Shown here piece after piece: positions 54,418 through 63,734 of a stretch of 64,000 nt of DNA. This stretch comes from Flavobacterium gelidicaeli. Its GTDB lineage: Bacteria > Bacteroidota > Bacteroidia > Flavobacteriales > Flavobacteriaceae. The notes below the pieces were generated by a model, which made no database searches, was not told the DNA's origin, and saw only the letters and a program-made list of their open reading frames with translations. The stretch is from NCBI RefSeq assembly GCF_013294005.1, contig NZ_JABSNK010000005.1:186001-250000 (forward strand), given 5' to 3'. The translations under genes and the position numbers were made by a program. How positions within the stretch are numbered: the stretch's first letter is position 1; every line of letters begins with the position of its first letter.

Positions 54418-56346
54418 ATGCAATTTAAAAATCCTGAAATTTTATATTTTCTGTTCTTATTAGTGGTGCCTATTTTGGTTCATTTATTTCAATTACGCCG
54501 TTTTAAAACGCAATATTTCACGAATGTTCGTTTTTTAAAAGCATTATCCATTCAATCTAGAAAGAGTGCTACAATAAAAAAATGGTTGTTACTTGCTTGT
54601 CGTTTGCTTTTACTAATTGCTTTACTAATTGCTTTTGCACAACCTTTTTATCTAGCCAAAGATGCTAAAAACGCTTCAAATGAGCTGTATATTATTCTTG
54701 ATAATTCGTATAGCATGCAGGCTAAAGGTAAAAAAGGAGAACTACTGAAGCGTGCCATTCAAGAATTACTAGAAAACACAGCCGAAAAAACTCATTTCTC
54801 GTTACTTACTAATACAGATACTTACTGGAAAACAGATATCAAAGCCATAAAAAACAGTTTACAAAACTTAGATTATAGCGCAATTCCGTTTGAACTTGAA
54901 AACCAAATAACTAAAATAAAAGCGCATAAAACCGCATATAATAAAGACATTGTTATTATTACAGATGCTTTAGACTTAAGTAGTAAACAATTAAACGGTA
55001 TTGATAAAAAAGACAACACTTATTTTATAATTCAAAAATCAGAACAAAAAAACAATACAGCAATTGATAGCGTTTACATCAATAAAACAGTTGATAATTT
55101 TTACGAAATAAGCGTTAACCTTTCTCATTACGGAGATAAAGGACAAGCAATTCCTATTGCAATTTACAATCAAAATCAATTAATTGCAAAAACGCAACTT
55201 CGCTTTGAAACTGATAAACAAACCGCTCAATTCACTATTCCAAAAACTGCATTTAATGGTTTTGTAAGCATTGAAGATGGTGGATTGACTTATGATAACA
55301 AACTTTATTTTTCTATTGCTGATCTTAAAAAAAATAAGGTAACAAGTATTGGAGATCCTCAAAAAAGTAATTTCCTTAAACGAATTTACACTCCTGATGA
55401 GTTTAATTTTAAAGCTGTTTCATTAAACACACTCAATTATAATGATTTAGAAAACCAAGATGCCATTGTATTGAATGAATTAGAGGAGATTCCGCAAGCA
55501 CTGCAAACAACCTTAAAATCTTTTGTCTCTAAAGGAGGAAATCTTATAATTATTCCTGCAACAAATAGCACGATTACGGCTATCAATCCGTTTTTAAAAA
55601 CTTTTGGCTCCGTACAGTTTCAAAAAAAGGAAACTATTGAAAAACAGCTTACAAAAATCAACTTTAACCACCCTTTATTCAAAGATGTATTTGAAGGTAA
55701 GGTCAAGAACTTTCAATATCCTACTACAAAAACTTCTTTTCTACTTACGCCTTCTGGATCAGTGGCATTAGCTAACAACGATCAATCATCGTTTTTGAGT
55801 ACTATTGCTAGTAATGGAGGGAATGTATCTGTTTTTTCGGCTGCGTTGAATATTGAAAATTCAAATTTCCAACAATCTCCTTTGATTGTGCCTAGCTTTT
55901 ATAAAATGGCAATTAGCAATCAAAACAATACTATAAAAGCTTTTTCAATTGGTAATTCAAATACTTATTTTGTTACTGCTGCTATTTCAAAAGATGCGAT
56001 TTTAACGGTGAAAAATAAAGACGAACAATTCATCCCTATTCAACAAGTATTAAATAATAAAGTAAAATTGCTTTTCAATGATTACCCATTACATGCGGGG
56101 AATTTTGAAATTTTAAAAGAAAATAAAAATATTGACGCCCTTAGCTTTAATTATTCCCGCACTGAGAGTAATTTGGCTCCAGCCAATTTAAAAATACTAG
56201 ATAATTATAAAACAATCGATTCAATTGAAGCCGTTTACGATAGCTTGCAAAGCGACAGAACAGATAATCAAATTTGGAAATGGTTTGTTATCTTTGCACT
56301 GTTATTTTTGCTTAGCGAAATGGCAATTATCCGATTCATGAAATAA
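54418..56346 (+). CDS. BatA domain-containing membrane protein
   Basis: Protein of 642 residues. The N-terminal BatA motif FLFLLVVPILVHLFQLRRFKT is followed by a second membrane helix (about 55-76) and a von Willebrand A-like region (ELYIILDNSYSMQAKGKKGE) with a DxSxS-like metal site. A large periplasmic part with beta structure and a glutamine-amidotransferase-like stretch (SFVSKGGNLIIIPATNS) follows, and a C-terminal helix ends the chain. Bat proteins were linked to aerotolerance in Bacteroides. It is 39 bp upstream of the dihydroorotase-like gene and probably heads that operon. Confidence 0.87.
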   Translation: MQFKNPEILYFLFLLVVPILVHLFQLRRFKTQYFTNVRFLKALSIQSRKSATIKKWLLLACRLLLLIALLIAFAQPFYLAKDAKNASNELYIILDNSYSMQAKGKKGELLKRAIQELLENTAEKTHFSLLTNTDTYWKTDIKAIKNSLQNLDYSAIPFELENQITKIKAHKTAYNKDIVIITDALDLSSKQLNGIDKKDNTYFIIQKSEQKNNTAIDSVYINKTVDNFYEISVNLSHYGDKGQAIPIAIYNQNQLIAKTQLRFETDKQTAQFTIPKTAFNGFVSIEDGGLTYDNKLYFSIADLKKNKVTSIGDPQKSNFLKRIYTPDEFNFKAVSLNTLNYNDLENQDAIVLNELEEIPQALQTTLKSFVSKGGNLIIIPATNSTITAINPFLKTFGSVQFQKKETIEKQLTKINFNHPLFKDVFEGKVKNFQYPTTKTSFLLTPSGSVALANNDQSSFLSTIASNGGNVSVFSAALNIENSNFQQSPLIVPSFYKMAISNQNNTIKAFSIGNSNTYFVTAAISKDAILTVKNKDEQFIPIQQVLNNKVKLLFNDYPLHAGNFEILKENKNIDALSFNYSRTESNLAPANLKILDNYKTIDSIEAVYDSLQSDRTDNQIWKWFVIFALLFLLSEMAIIRFMK

Positions 56347-56385
56347 ATAAGTTCCTTTTAATTCAGCACTTAACACAACACAGCT

Positions 56386-57639
56386 ATGAAACTAATCATC
56401 AGAGAAGCAAAAATTATTGATACAAAAAGTCCCTTTCACAATCAGACTGTAGATATTTTAATTGCCGATGGTTTTATAAAAAAAATAGGCAGCAAACTGG
56501 CTAATCCTGATCAATTTGAAGAAATAACACAAGAGAATCTTCACATTTCACAGGGTTGGTTTGACAGCAGTGTTTCATTAGGAGAACCAGGTTTTGAAGA
56601 TCGCGAAACAATTGCCAACGGATTGAAAGTAGCCGCAAAAAGTGGTTTTACAGGAATTGGTTTGCAACCCAACTCTTTTCCGGTTATTGACAATCAATCA
56701 CAAGTTTTATTTGTAAAAAACAAAGCATTACAGAGTGCTACGGAGTTATTCCCAATAGGTGCTTTGACCAAAGGAAGTGAAGGAAAAGACATGGCGGAAT
56801 TATTTGATATGAAAAATGCTGGTGCAGTAGCTTTTGGTGATTATAACAAGAGCCAGGCTAATGCCAATATGCTAAAAATAGCGTTACAATACGTACAGGA
56901 TTTTGATGGATTGGTTATTGCGTACCCACAAGATGAAATGATAAAAGGCCATGGCGTGGTTAATGAAGGGATTGTTTCGACACGATTAGGATTAAAAGGA
57001 ATTCCAAATCTAGCTGAAGAGTTACAAATTGCTCGTAATTTATTTTTACTCGAATATACGGGCGGAAAGCTACATATCCCAACTATTTCTACAGCAAAAT
57101 CTGTTGCATTAATTAGTGAGGCTAAAGCCAAAGGATTAGCAGTAACCTGTAGCGTAAGTGTGCATCATCTTGTACTTACTGACCAAAAATTAGAACAATT
57201 TGACACTCGTTATAAAGTGACACCACCTTTAAGAACTGAAACTGATAGAAAAGCATTACTAGAAGGAGTAAACAATGGCACAATAGACATGATAACCTCT
57301 GACCACAACCCTATCGATATTGAGCATAAAAAAATGGAATTTGATGCCGCCAAAGATGGAACAATAGGTTTAGAAAGCGCTTTTGCAGCCTTAATGACCG
57401 TATTGCCTCTTGAAACTGTAATTAATAAACTAACTGCAGGAAAAAATGTTTTCAAAATTGAATCGAATACTATTCAAGAAGGAAGTAAAGCTAATTTGAG
57501 TTTGTTTAATCCTGAAGGAGAGGTCGTTTTTACAAAAAAATCCATAGTATCTAAATCTCTTAATTCGGCTTTCTTAGGATTAACTTTAAAAGGAAAAGCC
57601 TACGGAATAATAAATCAAGAACAAATAATATTAGCATAA
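56386..57639 (+). CDS. Dihydroorotase homologue lacking metal ligands
   Basis: Amidohydrolase-fold protein of 417 residues, annotated dihydroorotase by family. The HxH signature at the first strand is absent: WFDSSVSLGEPG has Ser62 and Ser64 where catalytic enzymes have His. The later ligand blocks are altered as well (AYPQDE, LHIPTIS), though TSDHNP keeps the Asp. It therefore looks like the non-catalytic pDHO type that in other bacteria supports aspartate transcarbamoylase. Whether a true PyrC exists elsewhere cannot be seen. It lies in a run of four same-strand genes (54.4-58.6 kb). Confidence 0.82.
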   Translation: MKLIIREAKIIDTKSPFHNQTVDILIADGFIKKIGSKLANPDQFEEITQENLHISQGWFDSSVSLGEPGFEDRETIANGLKVAAKSGFTGIGLQPNSFPVIDNQSQVLFVKNKALQSATELFPIGALTKGSEGKDMAELFDMKNAGAVAFGDYNKSQANANMLKIALQYVQDFDGLVIAYPQDEMIKGHGVVNEGIVSTRLGLKGIPNLAEELQIARNLFLLEYTGGKLHIPTISTAKSVALISEAKAKGLAVTCSVSVHHLVLTDQKLEQFDTRYKVTPPLRTETDRKALLEGVNNGTIDMITSDHNPIDIEHKKMEFDAAKDGTIGLESAFAALMTVLPLETVINKLTAGKNVFKIESNTIQEGSKANLSLFNPEGEVVFTKKSIVSKSLNSAFLGLTLKGKAYGIINQEQIILA

Positions 57640-57643
57640 CACT

Positions 57644-57970
57644 ATGAACAATACAATTGAAAAAGGAAAAACAGCTGCAATAACAAGTTACATATTAGGG
57701 ATTGGCGTTTTTATTGCTATGTCTATGAATGCTGAAGACAAAAATGCGTTCGCTTCTTTTCACATTCGCCAAGGATTAGGATTAACATTAACCTTTATTT
57801 CTTTGGGATTAATCATTAGTAATTTTGACAGCTTATTGATCTCTGCTCCTATGTGGATTTGCATTTCTGTCCTATGGTCTTACGGAATTTTTAGCGCTAT
57901 TAAAGGAGAAACAAAACCACTCCCTTTACTAGGTGATTTATTTCAAAAATGGTTTAAAAGTATCTCTTAA
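57644..57970 (+). CDS. DUF4870-like small membrane protein
   Basis: Membrane protein of 108 residues with three hydrophobic segments (about 12-26, 45-60, 66-88) and the marker FASFHIRQGLGLTLTF, as in DUF4870/Tic20-like proteins. Function unknown. It begins 4 bases after the dihydroorotase-like stop and ends 10 bases before the esterase gene, so it is co-transcribed with both. Confidence 0.78.
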   Translation: MNNTIEKGKTAAITSYILGIGVFIAMSMNAEDKNAFASFHIRQGLGLTLTFISLGLIISNFDSLLISAPMWICISVLWSYGIFSAIKGETKPLPLLGDLFQKWFKSIS

Positions 57971-57980
57971 AATATAAAAA

Positions 57981-58625
57981 ATGAAATTATCCTTAGAATA
58001 TCTCATCAGAGAACCTAAAATAAAATTAGATAAAAACCCGTTATTGCTATTATTGCATGGATACGGTAGTAATGAAGAAGACTTATTCTCTTTTGCAACA
58101 GAACTTCCAGAGGAATATTATGTTGTTTCGGCACGTGCCCCTTACAACATGCAGTACGGCAGTTATGCCTGGTACGCAATTAATTTTGACGCAGACGAGA
58201 ACAAATTCTCAGACAATGAACAAGCAAAATCATCACGAGATTTGATTTTGAAGTTTGTTGATGAATTAATCGCAACCTACCCTATTGATCCTAAAAATGT
58301 CATTCTTACTGGCTTTAGCCAAGGTGCTATATTGAGCTATGCTGTAGCATTATCGCATCCTGATAGAATAAGCAAAGTTGTCGCTTTGAGCGGATATGTA
58401 AATGACGAAATCATAGCTAATAATTATCAAAATAACGATTTCTCAAAATTAAAAATATTTCATTCTCACGGAACTGTAGATCAAGTTATCCCTGTTGATT
58501 GGGCAAGAAAAACAAGTCCGTTTTTAGAAAAATTAAACATCAACGCCACTTACAAGGAGTATCCAATAGGACATGGTGTTTCTCCTCAAAATTTTTACGA
58601 TTTTAAAAGCTGGTTATTAGCATAA
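57981..58625 (+). CDS. Phospholipase/carboxylesterase family alpha/beta hydrolase
   Basis: Cytosolic esterase of 214 residues. The triad is complete: Ser113 in GFSQGA, Asp167 in GTVDQVIP and His198 in PIGHGVSP. The oxyanion region LLLLHGYGSNEEDL and APYNMQYGSYAWYA match the carboxylesterase type 2 group. It hydrolyses acyl esters; the substrate is unknown. Last gene of the BatA-dihydroorotase-DUF4870 run, ended by a bidirectional terminator. Confidence 0.9.
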   Translation: MKLSLEYLIREPKIKLDKNPLLLLLHGYGSNEEDLFSFATELPEEYYVVSARAPYNMQYGSYAWYAINFDADENKFSDNEQAKSSRDLILKFVDELIATYPIDPKNVILTGFSQGAILSYAVALSHPDRISKVVALSGYVNDEIIANNYQNNDFSKLKIFHSHGTVDQVIPVDWARKTSPFLEKLNINATYKEYPIGHGVSPQNFYDFKSWLLA

Positions 58626-58657
58626 AAAAAAGGTTCTCAATTGAGAACCTTTTTTTA
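58624..58657. terminator. Bidirectional terminator
   Basis: A perfect palindrome (AAAAGGTTCTCAA with TTGAGAACCTTTT) with A and T runs. Confidence 0.88.
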
Positions 58658-58659
58658 AT

Positions 58660-59160
58660 TTATTTTTGATACAATAAAGACTGATTGACTTCAAATGAAA
58701 TAGATTGATCATCATTTACAAAGTATTTCAATAAGACCTCTCCCCAGAGATTACCATCACTAAAGTCAGCGATAATCCAACGGTGATTTAATACTTTTAC
58801 TTTATTAATTATAAACTTATTTGTTCCTATTTGATCTTGACCTGTATACGGATTTCCTTTAGGATTTGCGTTAAGATCTAATAATCGTTCGGTAACAAAT
58901 GGAATCAATTTTTGATGCTGAATAATTTTCGATCCATCAGCTGATTCAAAATAATTTTGTGCGTTTTCATTTTTTTCTAAAGAAAAGTAATTCGCATCAA
59001 CTAATTTATTATTTACAGATTTTAAACTGTCTTTTAGTTTTGTAGTAACCTTATCGTATCGTTCTTGTTCAAAAGCTACTTGTTTACTATAAAACATGAA
59101 CGTAAAAATATTCATGAGTACTAAAAGAATGAATGCGTAAAGTAAAAAAGATTTTTTCAT
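58660..59160 (-). CDS. Membrane-anchored hypothetical protein
   Basis: Protein of 166 residues. One N-terminal membrane segment (5-24, FLLYAFILLVLMNIFTFMF) is followed by a short coiled coil (about 30-58) and a compact beta domain (NKFIINKVKVLNHRWIIADF, NLWGEVLLKYFVNDDQSISFE). No enzyme motif. It lies 9 bp downstream of the MBL hydrolase gene and is co-transcribed with it. Function unknown. Confidence 0.7.
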   Translation of the reverse strand: MKKSFLLYAFILLVLMNIFTFMFYSKQVAFEQERYDKVTTKLKDSLKSVNNKLVDANYFSLEKNENAQNYFESADGSKIIQHQKLIPFVTERLLDLNANPKGNPYTGQDQIGTNKFIINKVKVLNHRWIIADFSDGNLWGEVLLKYFVNDDQSISFEVNQSLLYQK

Positions 59161-59169
59161 TGGGGTAAA

Positions 59170-59934
59170 TTATAGTGTTATTTCTAAATTATCATAAGCC
59201 AAAAAAACATTCTCTGGCAATTTTTTTTGAATCTCTTCATGGAAACCTAATAAATGGCTAATATGTGTTAGATACGCTTTTTTTGGCTTGACCAAAGCTA
59301 TGAAATCTAAGGCTTCTTCCAAATTAAAATGGGTATTATGTGGCGCCTCCCTTAAAGCGTTTATAACGAGTACTTCTAAACCTATTAATTTATCCGTCTC
59401 TTCTTTTTCTATCGTTTTCACATCAGTTAAATAAGCAAAATTATCAAAACGATAGCCAAAAACCTGTAAGCTGCCATGCATTACATTAATAGGAACAACC
59501 TTTTTATCTCCTAGAATAAAAGGTTGGTCATTAACAACCTCAATTGTTTTGACAGATGGAGCACCAGGATACCTATTTTCAGTTTCAAAAATGTATTCAA
59601 AACGTCTTTTTAAATTATCTATTACTCTTTGATGTGCATAAACAGGCATTTCGCCTTGCATGAAATTAAATGGTCTTATATCATCAAGGCCTGCTGTATG
59701 ATCTGCATGTTCGTGTGTAAAAAGGATTCCATCAACTTTTTGACATTTAGCGCTAAGCATTTGTTGTCTAAAATCAGGTCCGCAATCGATAACGTAAGAA
59801 TAAGAATCCCAACTAATCCAGATTGCAACTCGAAGTCTTTTATCCTTACTATCAACACTTTGACAAACGGGATGATTGCTTCCTATGACAGGAATTCCTT
59901 GTGATGTACCGGTACCTAAGAAATATACTTTCAA
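59170..59934 (-). CDS. MBL-fold metallohydrolase (PhnP-like)
   Basis: Metallo-beta-lactamase fold enzyme of 254 residues. The metal motif FTHEHADHTAGLDDIRPF has His74, His76, Asp78 and His79; later ligands are in NVMHGSLQVFGYR and TDVKT, and THISHLLGF closes the fold. The start GTGTSQGIPVIGS and CGPDFRQQM match the PhnP group, which cleaves cyclic nucleotide or cyclic ribose phosphates in phosphonate use. No phn genes are near, so the substrate is open. Confidence 0.9.
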   Translation of the reverse strand: MKVYFLGTGTSQGIPVIGSNHPVCQSVDSKDKRLRVAIWISWDSYSYVIDCGPDFRQQMLSAKCQKVDGILFTHEHADHTAGLDDIRPFNFMQGEMPVYAHQRVIDNLKRRFEYIFETENRYPGAPSVKTIEVVNDQPFILGDKKVVPINVMHGSLQVFGYRFDNFAYLTDVKTIEKEETDKLIGLEVLVINALREAPHNTHFNLEEALDFIALVKPKKAYLTHISHLLGFHEEIQKKLPENVFLAYDNLEITL

Positions 59935-60029
59935 TGTGCTTATAATTTTTTACAAAAATAGGATTAATTCTCTTTCATTAGAAACCTATTTAGTTAACTT
60001 TGTATCCTATTAGCCATATTTAAAATAAA

Positions 60030-61490
60030 ATGGATACTCAAATAAAACTGAAAGGTGACAAAGTCATCGCACAAATTCCTTCGATAAAAGACAAAGCACT
60101 ACGTATAAATTTGAATGAAAATATATATGGAACCTTTGCTGAGATAGGTGCTGGACAAGAAACTGTGAGGCATTTTTTTAGATCAGGTGGATCTTCTGGA
60201 ACTATTGCAAAAGCGATGTCTGCATACGATAAAGACTTCAGTGATGCCATTTATGGTATTGAAGAAGATGGTCGTTATGTAACTGAAAGCCGACTTAAAA
60301 GAATGATCACTATGGAAGGTGAGCTAGTTGAAAAGCGTTTAAGTAGGGAAAAGCACCCTAATAAAATGTTTTTTAGCTACGCTAATACTGTAGCAACGAT
60401 TGATTTTGCAAAACAATTTAAAGGACACGGTTGGGTAGGTATTCGCTATCAAATTGAGCCTGATGAGGATTATAACGAAATCATTCTTCACATTCGTTTT
60501 AAAGAAACTGATGCAAGATTGCAACAAGAAACACTTGGGATTTTAGGAGTAAACCTTATATATGGTGCTTTTTACAAATACAATGACCCAAAACGCTTAT
60601 TACGTTATTTATATGACCATTTAGACAAAGACCAACTTGAGATTGACACAATCAACTTCTCTGGTCCTCGTTTTGCTGATGTAGACAACCGTTTAATGAG
60701 TTTACAATTAGTTAAAAACGGAATGACTGATGCCGTAATGTTTGACCCTAACGGAAAAAATATCCTTCCGGCAGCTATTCTTTACAAGAAAAACATCCTT
60801 GCATTAAGAGGAAGTTTCCGTCCGGTTACTAAGGTAAACATGGACATGTATGAGAAATCATTAAAAATGTTTATTGAAGAAAATAAAGTAGAAAAAGAAA
60901 ATACCTTAGTGGTTTTTGAAATTACCCTTTCCAACCTTCGCTCTGACGGAGAGATTGATGAAAGAGATTTCATGGATCGAGCCGAATTACTATGTTCGCT
61001 AGGTCAAACCGTAATGATCTCTAATTTTCAAGAATACTATAAGGTAGTTGAATATTTTGCTAATTATACTAAAGCCAGAATGGGATTAGCCATGGGCGTA
61101 AATAACTTAGTAGATATTTTTGACGAAAAATATTACCGCCATTTAAGTGGAGGAATACTTGAAGCTTTTGGGAAATTATTTTACCGTGATATGAAAGTAT
61201 TTTTATATCCAATGTCTGATGAAAATGGAGAAATCATTAATTCTGACAATCTAAAAGTACATCCTAGAATGAAAGAATTGTATAAATTCTTTAAATTCAA
61301 TGGTAAAGTAATTGATATTGATGATTATGATCCTGAAACTTTAGAGGTTTTTTCTCGCGAAGTACTAAAAATGATTAATGAAGGAAAACCAGGATGGGAA
61401 CCAATGTTACCTTCAGGAATTGCCGAAATCATTAAGGAGCACTACCTTTTTGGGTATGATCCAAATAAGATTTTAAAAGAAATCAACTAG
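60030..61490 (+). CDS. Conserved protein of unknown function
   Basis: Cytosolic protein of 486 residues, well conserved in appearance (NENIYGTFAEIGAGQETVRHFF, RSGGSSGTIAKAMSAYDKDF). I recall homologues being labelled nicotinate-nucleotide adenylyltransferase, but I see no HxGH nucleotidyltransferase motif, so I do not adopt that name. The middle has ADVDNRLMSLQLVKNGMTDA and alternating strands and helices. No signal peptide or membrane segment. Single gene. Function unknown. Confidence 0.65.
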   Translation: MDTQIKLKGDKVIAQIPSIKDKALRINLNENIYGTFAEIGAGQETVRHFFRSGGSSGTIAKAMSAYDKDFSDAIYGIEEDGRYVTESRLKRMITMEGELVEKRLSREKHPNKMFFSYANTVATIDFAKQFKGHGWVGIRYQIEPDEDYNEIILHIRFKETDARLQQETLGILGVNLIYGAFYKYNDPKRLLRYLYDHLDKDQLEIDTINFSGPRFADVDNRLMSLQLVKNGMTDAVMFDPNGKNILPAAILYKKNILALRGSFRPVTKVNMDMYEKSLKMFIEENKVEKENTLVVFEITLSNLRSDGEIDERDFMDRAELLCSLGQTVMISNFQEYYKVVEYFANYTKARMGLAMGVNNLVDIFDEKYYRHLSGGILEAFGKLFYRDMKVFLYPMSDENGEIINSDNLKVHPRMKELYKFFKFNGKVIDIDDYDPETLEVFSREVLKMINEGKPGWEPMLPSGIAEIIKEHYLFGYDPNKILKEIN

Positions 61491-61535
61491 ACTATTTACA
61501 AAAAAAAATAATTTAACTATATAATAATCACGCAG

Positions 61536-62513
61536 ATGAACTGTTATATTTTGGGTGTTATTAGTTTATTTTCTCACTTTGATAACTCAAGTGCGAATTT
61601 AAGAAAAGAACTTAAATTAAATTCAATAGATAAAAATCACGAAATTGCATCATCACTTGATGATGCAAAAAGTGACTTTCGTTTAAGCAAAAATACATCC
61701 CGTAAAATTGTTTTTTTAGAAAAATTAGACAGTACAAAACATAGTACAATAACAATCGGCGAAATTGCCACTAACATCAATACCCTTTCTGATGTTAATA
61801 GCGATAAGCCAACTGGAAAAATCAAAACTAAAGGTATTGTAACTTATAGAATTTTTTTTACTGGTAAAATTGAAAAAGAAATCCCTAAAATCATAAAAAA
61901 AGGGAATGAAAATAAATACAAATACGTTTACATTGATAAAAAATGTAATGAATTTGATTTAGGTGACTATACGTTCAAGAAAACTCCTGTATATAGAGGT
62001 ACTAAAGATGAATTTGTAAATCTTATTAATTTAGAAGAAGTACCCAAGTATTTCAAAAAAGGCAACCATCAATACCACTTCAATATCGATTCGGAGCGAT
62101 CTTATGTGAATGAAAGAACATTAGCTAGTTTTTTTGGCGCGATGCTTGAAGTTAATTATTTAGACATTAGCTGCAATGGTTTTAGCCACGAAGATGGCTC
62201 CAGTAGACCTAGCCGAAGTCATATTAATGGCAATAATGGCGATTTTAAATACCTAAGAATTAATAAAACTATGAAATGCGGCTCCGGAACTAGTTTAAAT
62301 ATTAGTAAATCCCCTGATGCACTCGACGTTACACGACAAAACAAATGGATTGATGCCTTATACAAATTTGGCTGGAAACAAATGCTCGGTTGGTCTTATA
62401 CTATTGATAAAAAAACTGAATATTTACATCACATTACACATAAAACAAAAAATCACCATCATCATTTGCATGTTCAAAGTTACGAACCACAATTTAAAGA
62501 AATAAAACTATGA
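61536..62513 (+). CDS. Putative LAS-type zinc peptidase
   Basis: Protein of 325 residues without recognised name. The C-terminal third has the LAS (M15/M74) metal pattern: His229-x2-Gly-x3-Asp236 in SHINGNNGDF and HLHVQ with His310-x-His312 after a run of histidines. These would bind one zinc and cleave peptidoglycan cross-links or peptides. The N-terminal 160 residues show no domain. A weak hydrophobic start (MNCYILGVISLFSHF) leaves export uncertain. Its end overlaps a lipoprotein gene by 4 bp (ATGA). Confidence 0.6.
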   Translation: MNCYILGVISLFSHFDNSSANLRKELKLNSIDKNHEIASSLDDAKSDFRLSKNTSRKIVFLEKLDSTKHSTITIGEIATNINTLSDVNSDKPTGKIKTKGIVTYRIFFTGKIEKEIPKIIKKGNENKYKYVYIDKKCNEFDLGDYTFKKTPVYRGTKDEFVNLINLEEVPKYFKKGNHQYHFNIDSERSYVNERTLASFFGAMLEVNYLDISCNGFSHEDGSSRPSRSHINGNNGDFKYLRINKTMKCGSGTSLNISKSPDALDVTRQNKWIDALYKFGWKQMLGWSYTIDKKTEYLHHITHKTKNHHHHLHVQSYEPQFKEIKL

Positions 62514-63127
62514 AAAAAGCAGCTTTATTATTACTATTAATAGTCGTTTTTTCATGTAAAAAAGAAGGTGAAAAATCTACCAATACCAAAACAGAAATAG
62601 CTAAAACAGATAGTATTGTTTATAATACTAATGATTTTCAGCCACATTTAAAATTAGAAGATGAGTTTAGTGAATTTGAATTAACTGGACTTAAAAATCC
62701 TGAAAAGTTCACCGCTGTAGAGCTTACTTATCCGATAAAAGAGAATGAATTTGATTTTAAAAAATCAGCTGACTTTGATTATTTTACCGTTAATGATTTT
62801 AATGTAGACAAAACAAAATGTAAAATAATCGCATTTTCATCTTATGGAGAAAATGACTCAAAAATAGTTAATTTGCAATTAAACAGTTATCAATCAGGCG
62901 AACAAAAAGATGCTTTATTACTTGATTGTAGGTTCACTTTTGAAACGGAATACTACCGTAATTTTGAAATTAAAAAAGACGGTACTGTTATCATAAAAAA
63001 AATTGCTGTTAATGGTTTACTTTACAATAATGAAGGTGATATTACAGGTGAGAAAGCAGTAAATGACACAACCACTGAAGTTGTAAAATATAAAATGAAT
63101 GCTAATGGTCAGTTTGTAAAGTTTTAA
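62510..63127 (+). CDS. Lipoprotein, partner of the putative peptidase
   Basis: Lipoprotein of 205 residues with lipobox IVVFSC (Cys16). The mature part has beta strands and Asp/Lys-rich loops (HLKLEDEFSEFELTGLKN, CKIIAFSSYGENDSKI, NFEIKKDGTVIIKK). No family recognised. Its ATG overlaps the peptidase stop, so the two are made together. It could be an immunity or activity-control protein for the peptidase; this is inference. A bidirectional terminator follows. Confidence 0.65.
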   Translation: MKKAALLLLLIVVFSCKKEGEKSTNTKTEIAKTDSIVYNTNDFQPHLKLEDEFSEFELTGLKNPEKFTAVELTYPIKENEFDFKKSADFDYFTVNDFNVDKTKCKIIAFSSYGENDSKIVNLQLNSYQSGEQKDALLLDCRFTFETEYYRNFEIKKDGTVIIKKIAVNGLLYNNEGDITGEKAVNDTTTEVVKYKMNANGQFVKF

Positions 63128-63160
63128 TTTTACACTTATTACTCTAGCAACCAAATATAA

Positions 63161-63198
63161 AAAAGGCTCTAAGTGAAATTTAGAGCCTTTTTTTTGTA
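63161..63198. terminator. Bidirectional terminator before bcp
   Basis: A 12-bp stem (AAAAGGCTCTAA at 63161-63172 with TTAGAGCCTTTT at 63180-63191) and T runs on both strands. Confidence 0.87.
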
Positions 63199-63651
63199 TT
63201 ATTTCAAAATTTGCGCAGCGTGCTCTTTTGTTTTTACTTTTTCGATTACTTCATCTATGATTCCGTTTTCATCGATTACAAAAGTGGTTCTGTGAATTCC
63301 GTCGTATTCTTTACCCATGAATTTTTTAGGTCCCCAAACTCCAAATGCTTCGATTACTGCTTTATCTTCATCGGCTAATAAAGGAAAAGGAAAATTGTAT
63401 TTTTCTTTAAACTTAGCTTGTCTTGCAGCAGGATCTGCACTTACTCCTAATAACGCATAATTATTAGCTTCAAAACGTTTAAAGTTATCTCTTAAGTCAC
63501 ATGCTTCTGCAGTACAACCTGGCGTACTTGCTTTTGGGTAGAAAAAAACAACTAGTTTTTTTCCTTTATAATCAGCTAGTTTATGTGCATTTCCGTCTTG
63601 ATCTACTCCTGAAAAAGCGGGTGCTTTATCTCCTTTTTTTAATGTTGTCAT
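63199..63651 (-). CDS. bcp: Thioredoxin-dependent thiol peroxidase (BCP)
   Basis: Peroxiredoxin of 150 residues, the usual length. Peroxidatic Cys46 and resolving Cys51 lie in PKASTPGCTAEACDLRDN, followed by GVSADPAARQAKFKEKYNFPFPLL and the Arg-containing HRTTFVIDENG. It reduces hydrogen and lipid peroxides in the cytoplasm. It is divergent from nth (271 bp between starts). Confidence 0.95.
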   Translation of the reverse strand: MTTLKKGDKAPAFSGVDQDGNAHKLADYKGKKLVVFFYPKASTPGCTAEACDLRDNFKRFEANNYALLGVSADPAARQAKFKEKYNFPFPLLADEDKAVIEAFGVWGPKKFMGKEYDGIHRTTFVIDENGIIDEVIEKVKTKEHAAQILK

Positions 63652-63734
63652 AAGTTTGTATTTTATTTATACGCGTTGTTAACCGCAAGATTTATTATTT
63701 TTTAACTTGTTGTATCAAATTTATATACTGCTTT

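Noticed and set aside
62455..62475. Run of four histidines resembling a purification tag
   Set aside because: It lies at the expected place of the LAS peptidase HxH zinc motif in a native gene.
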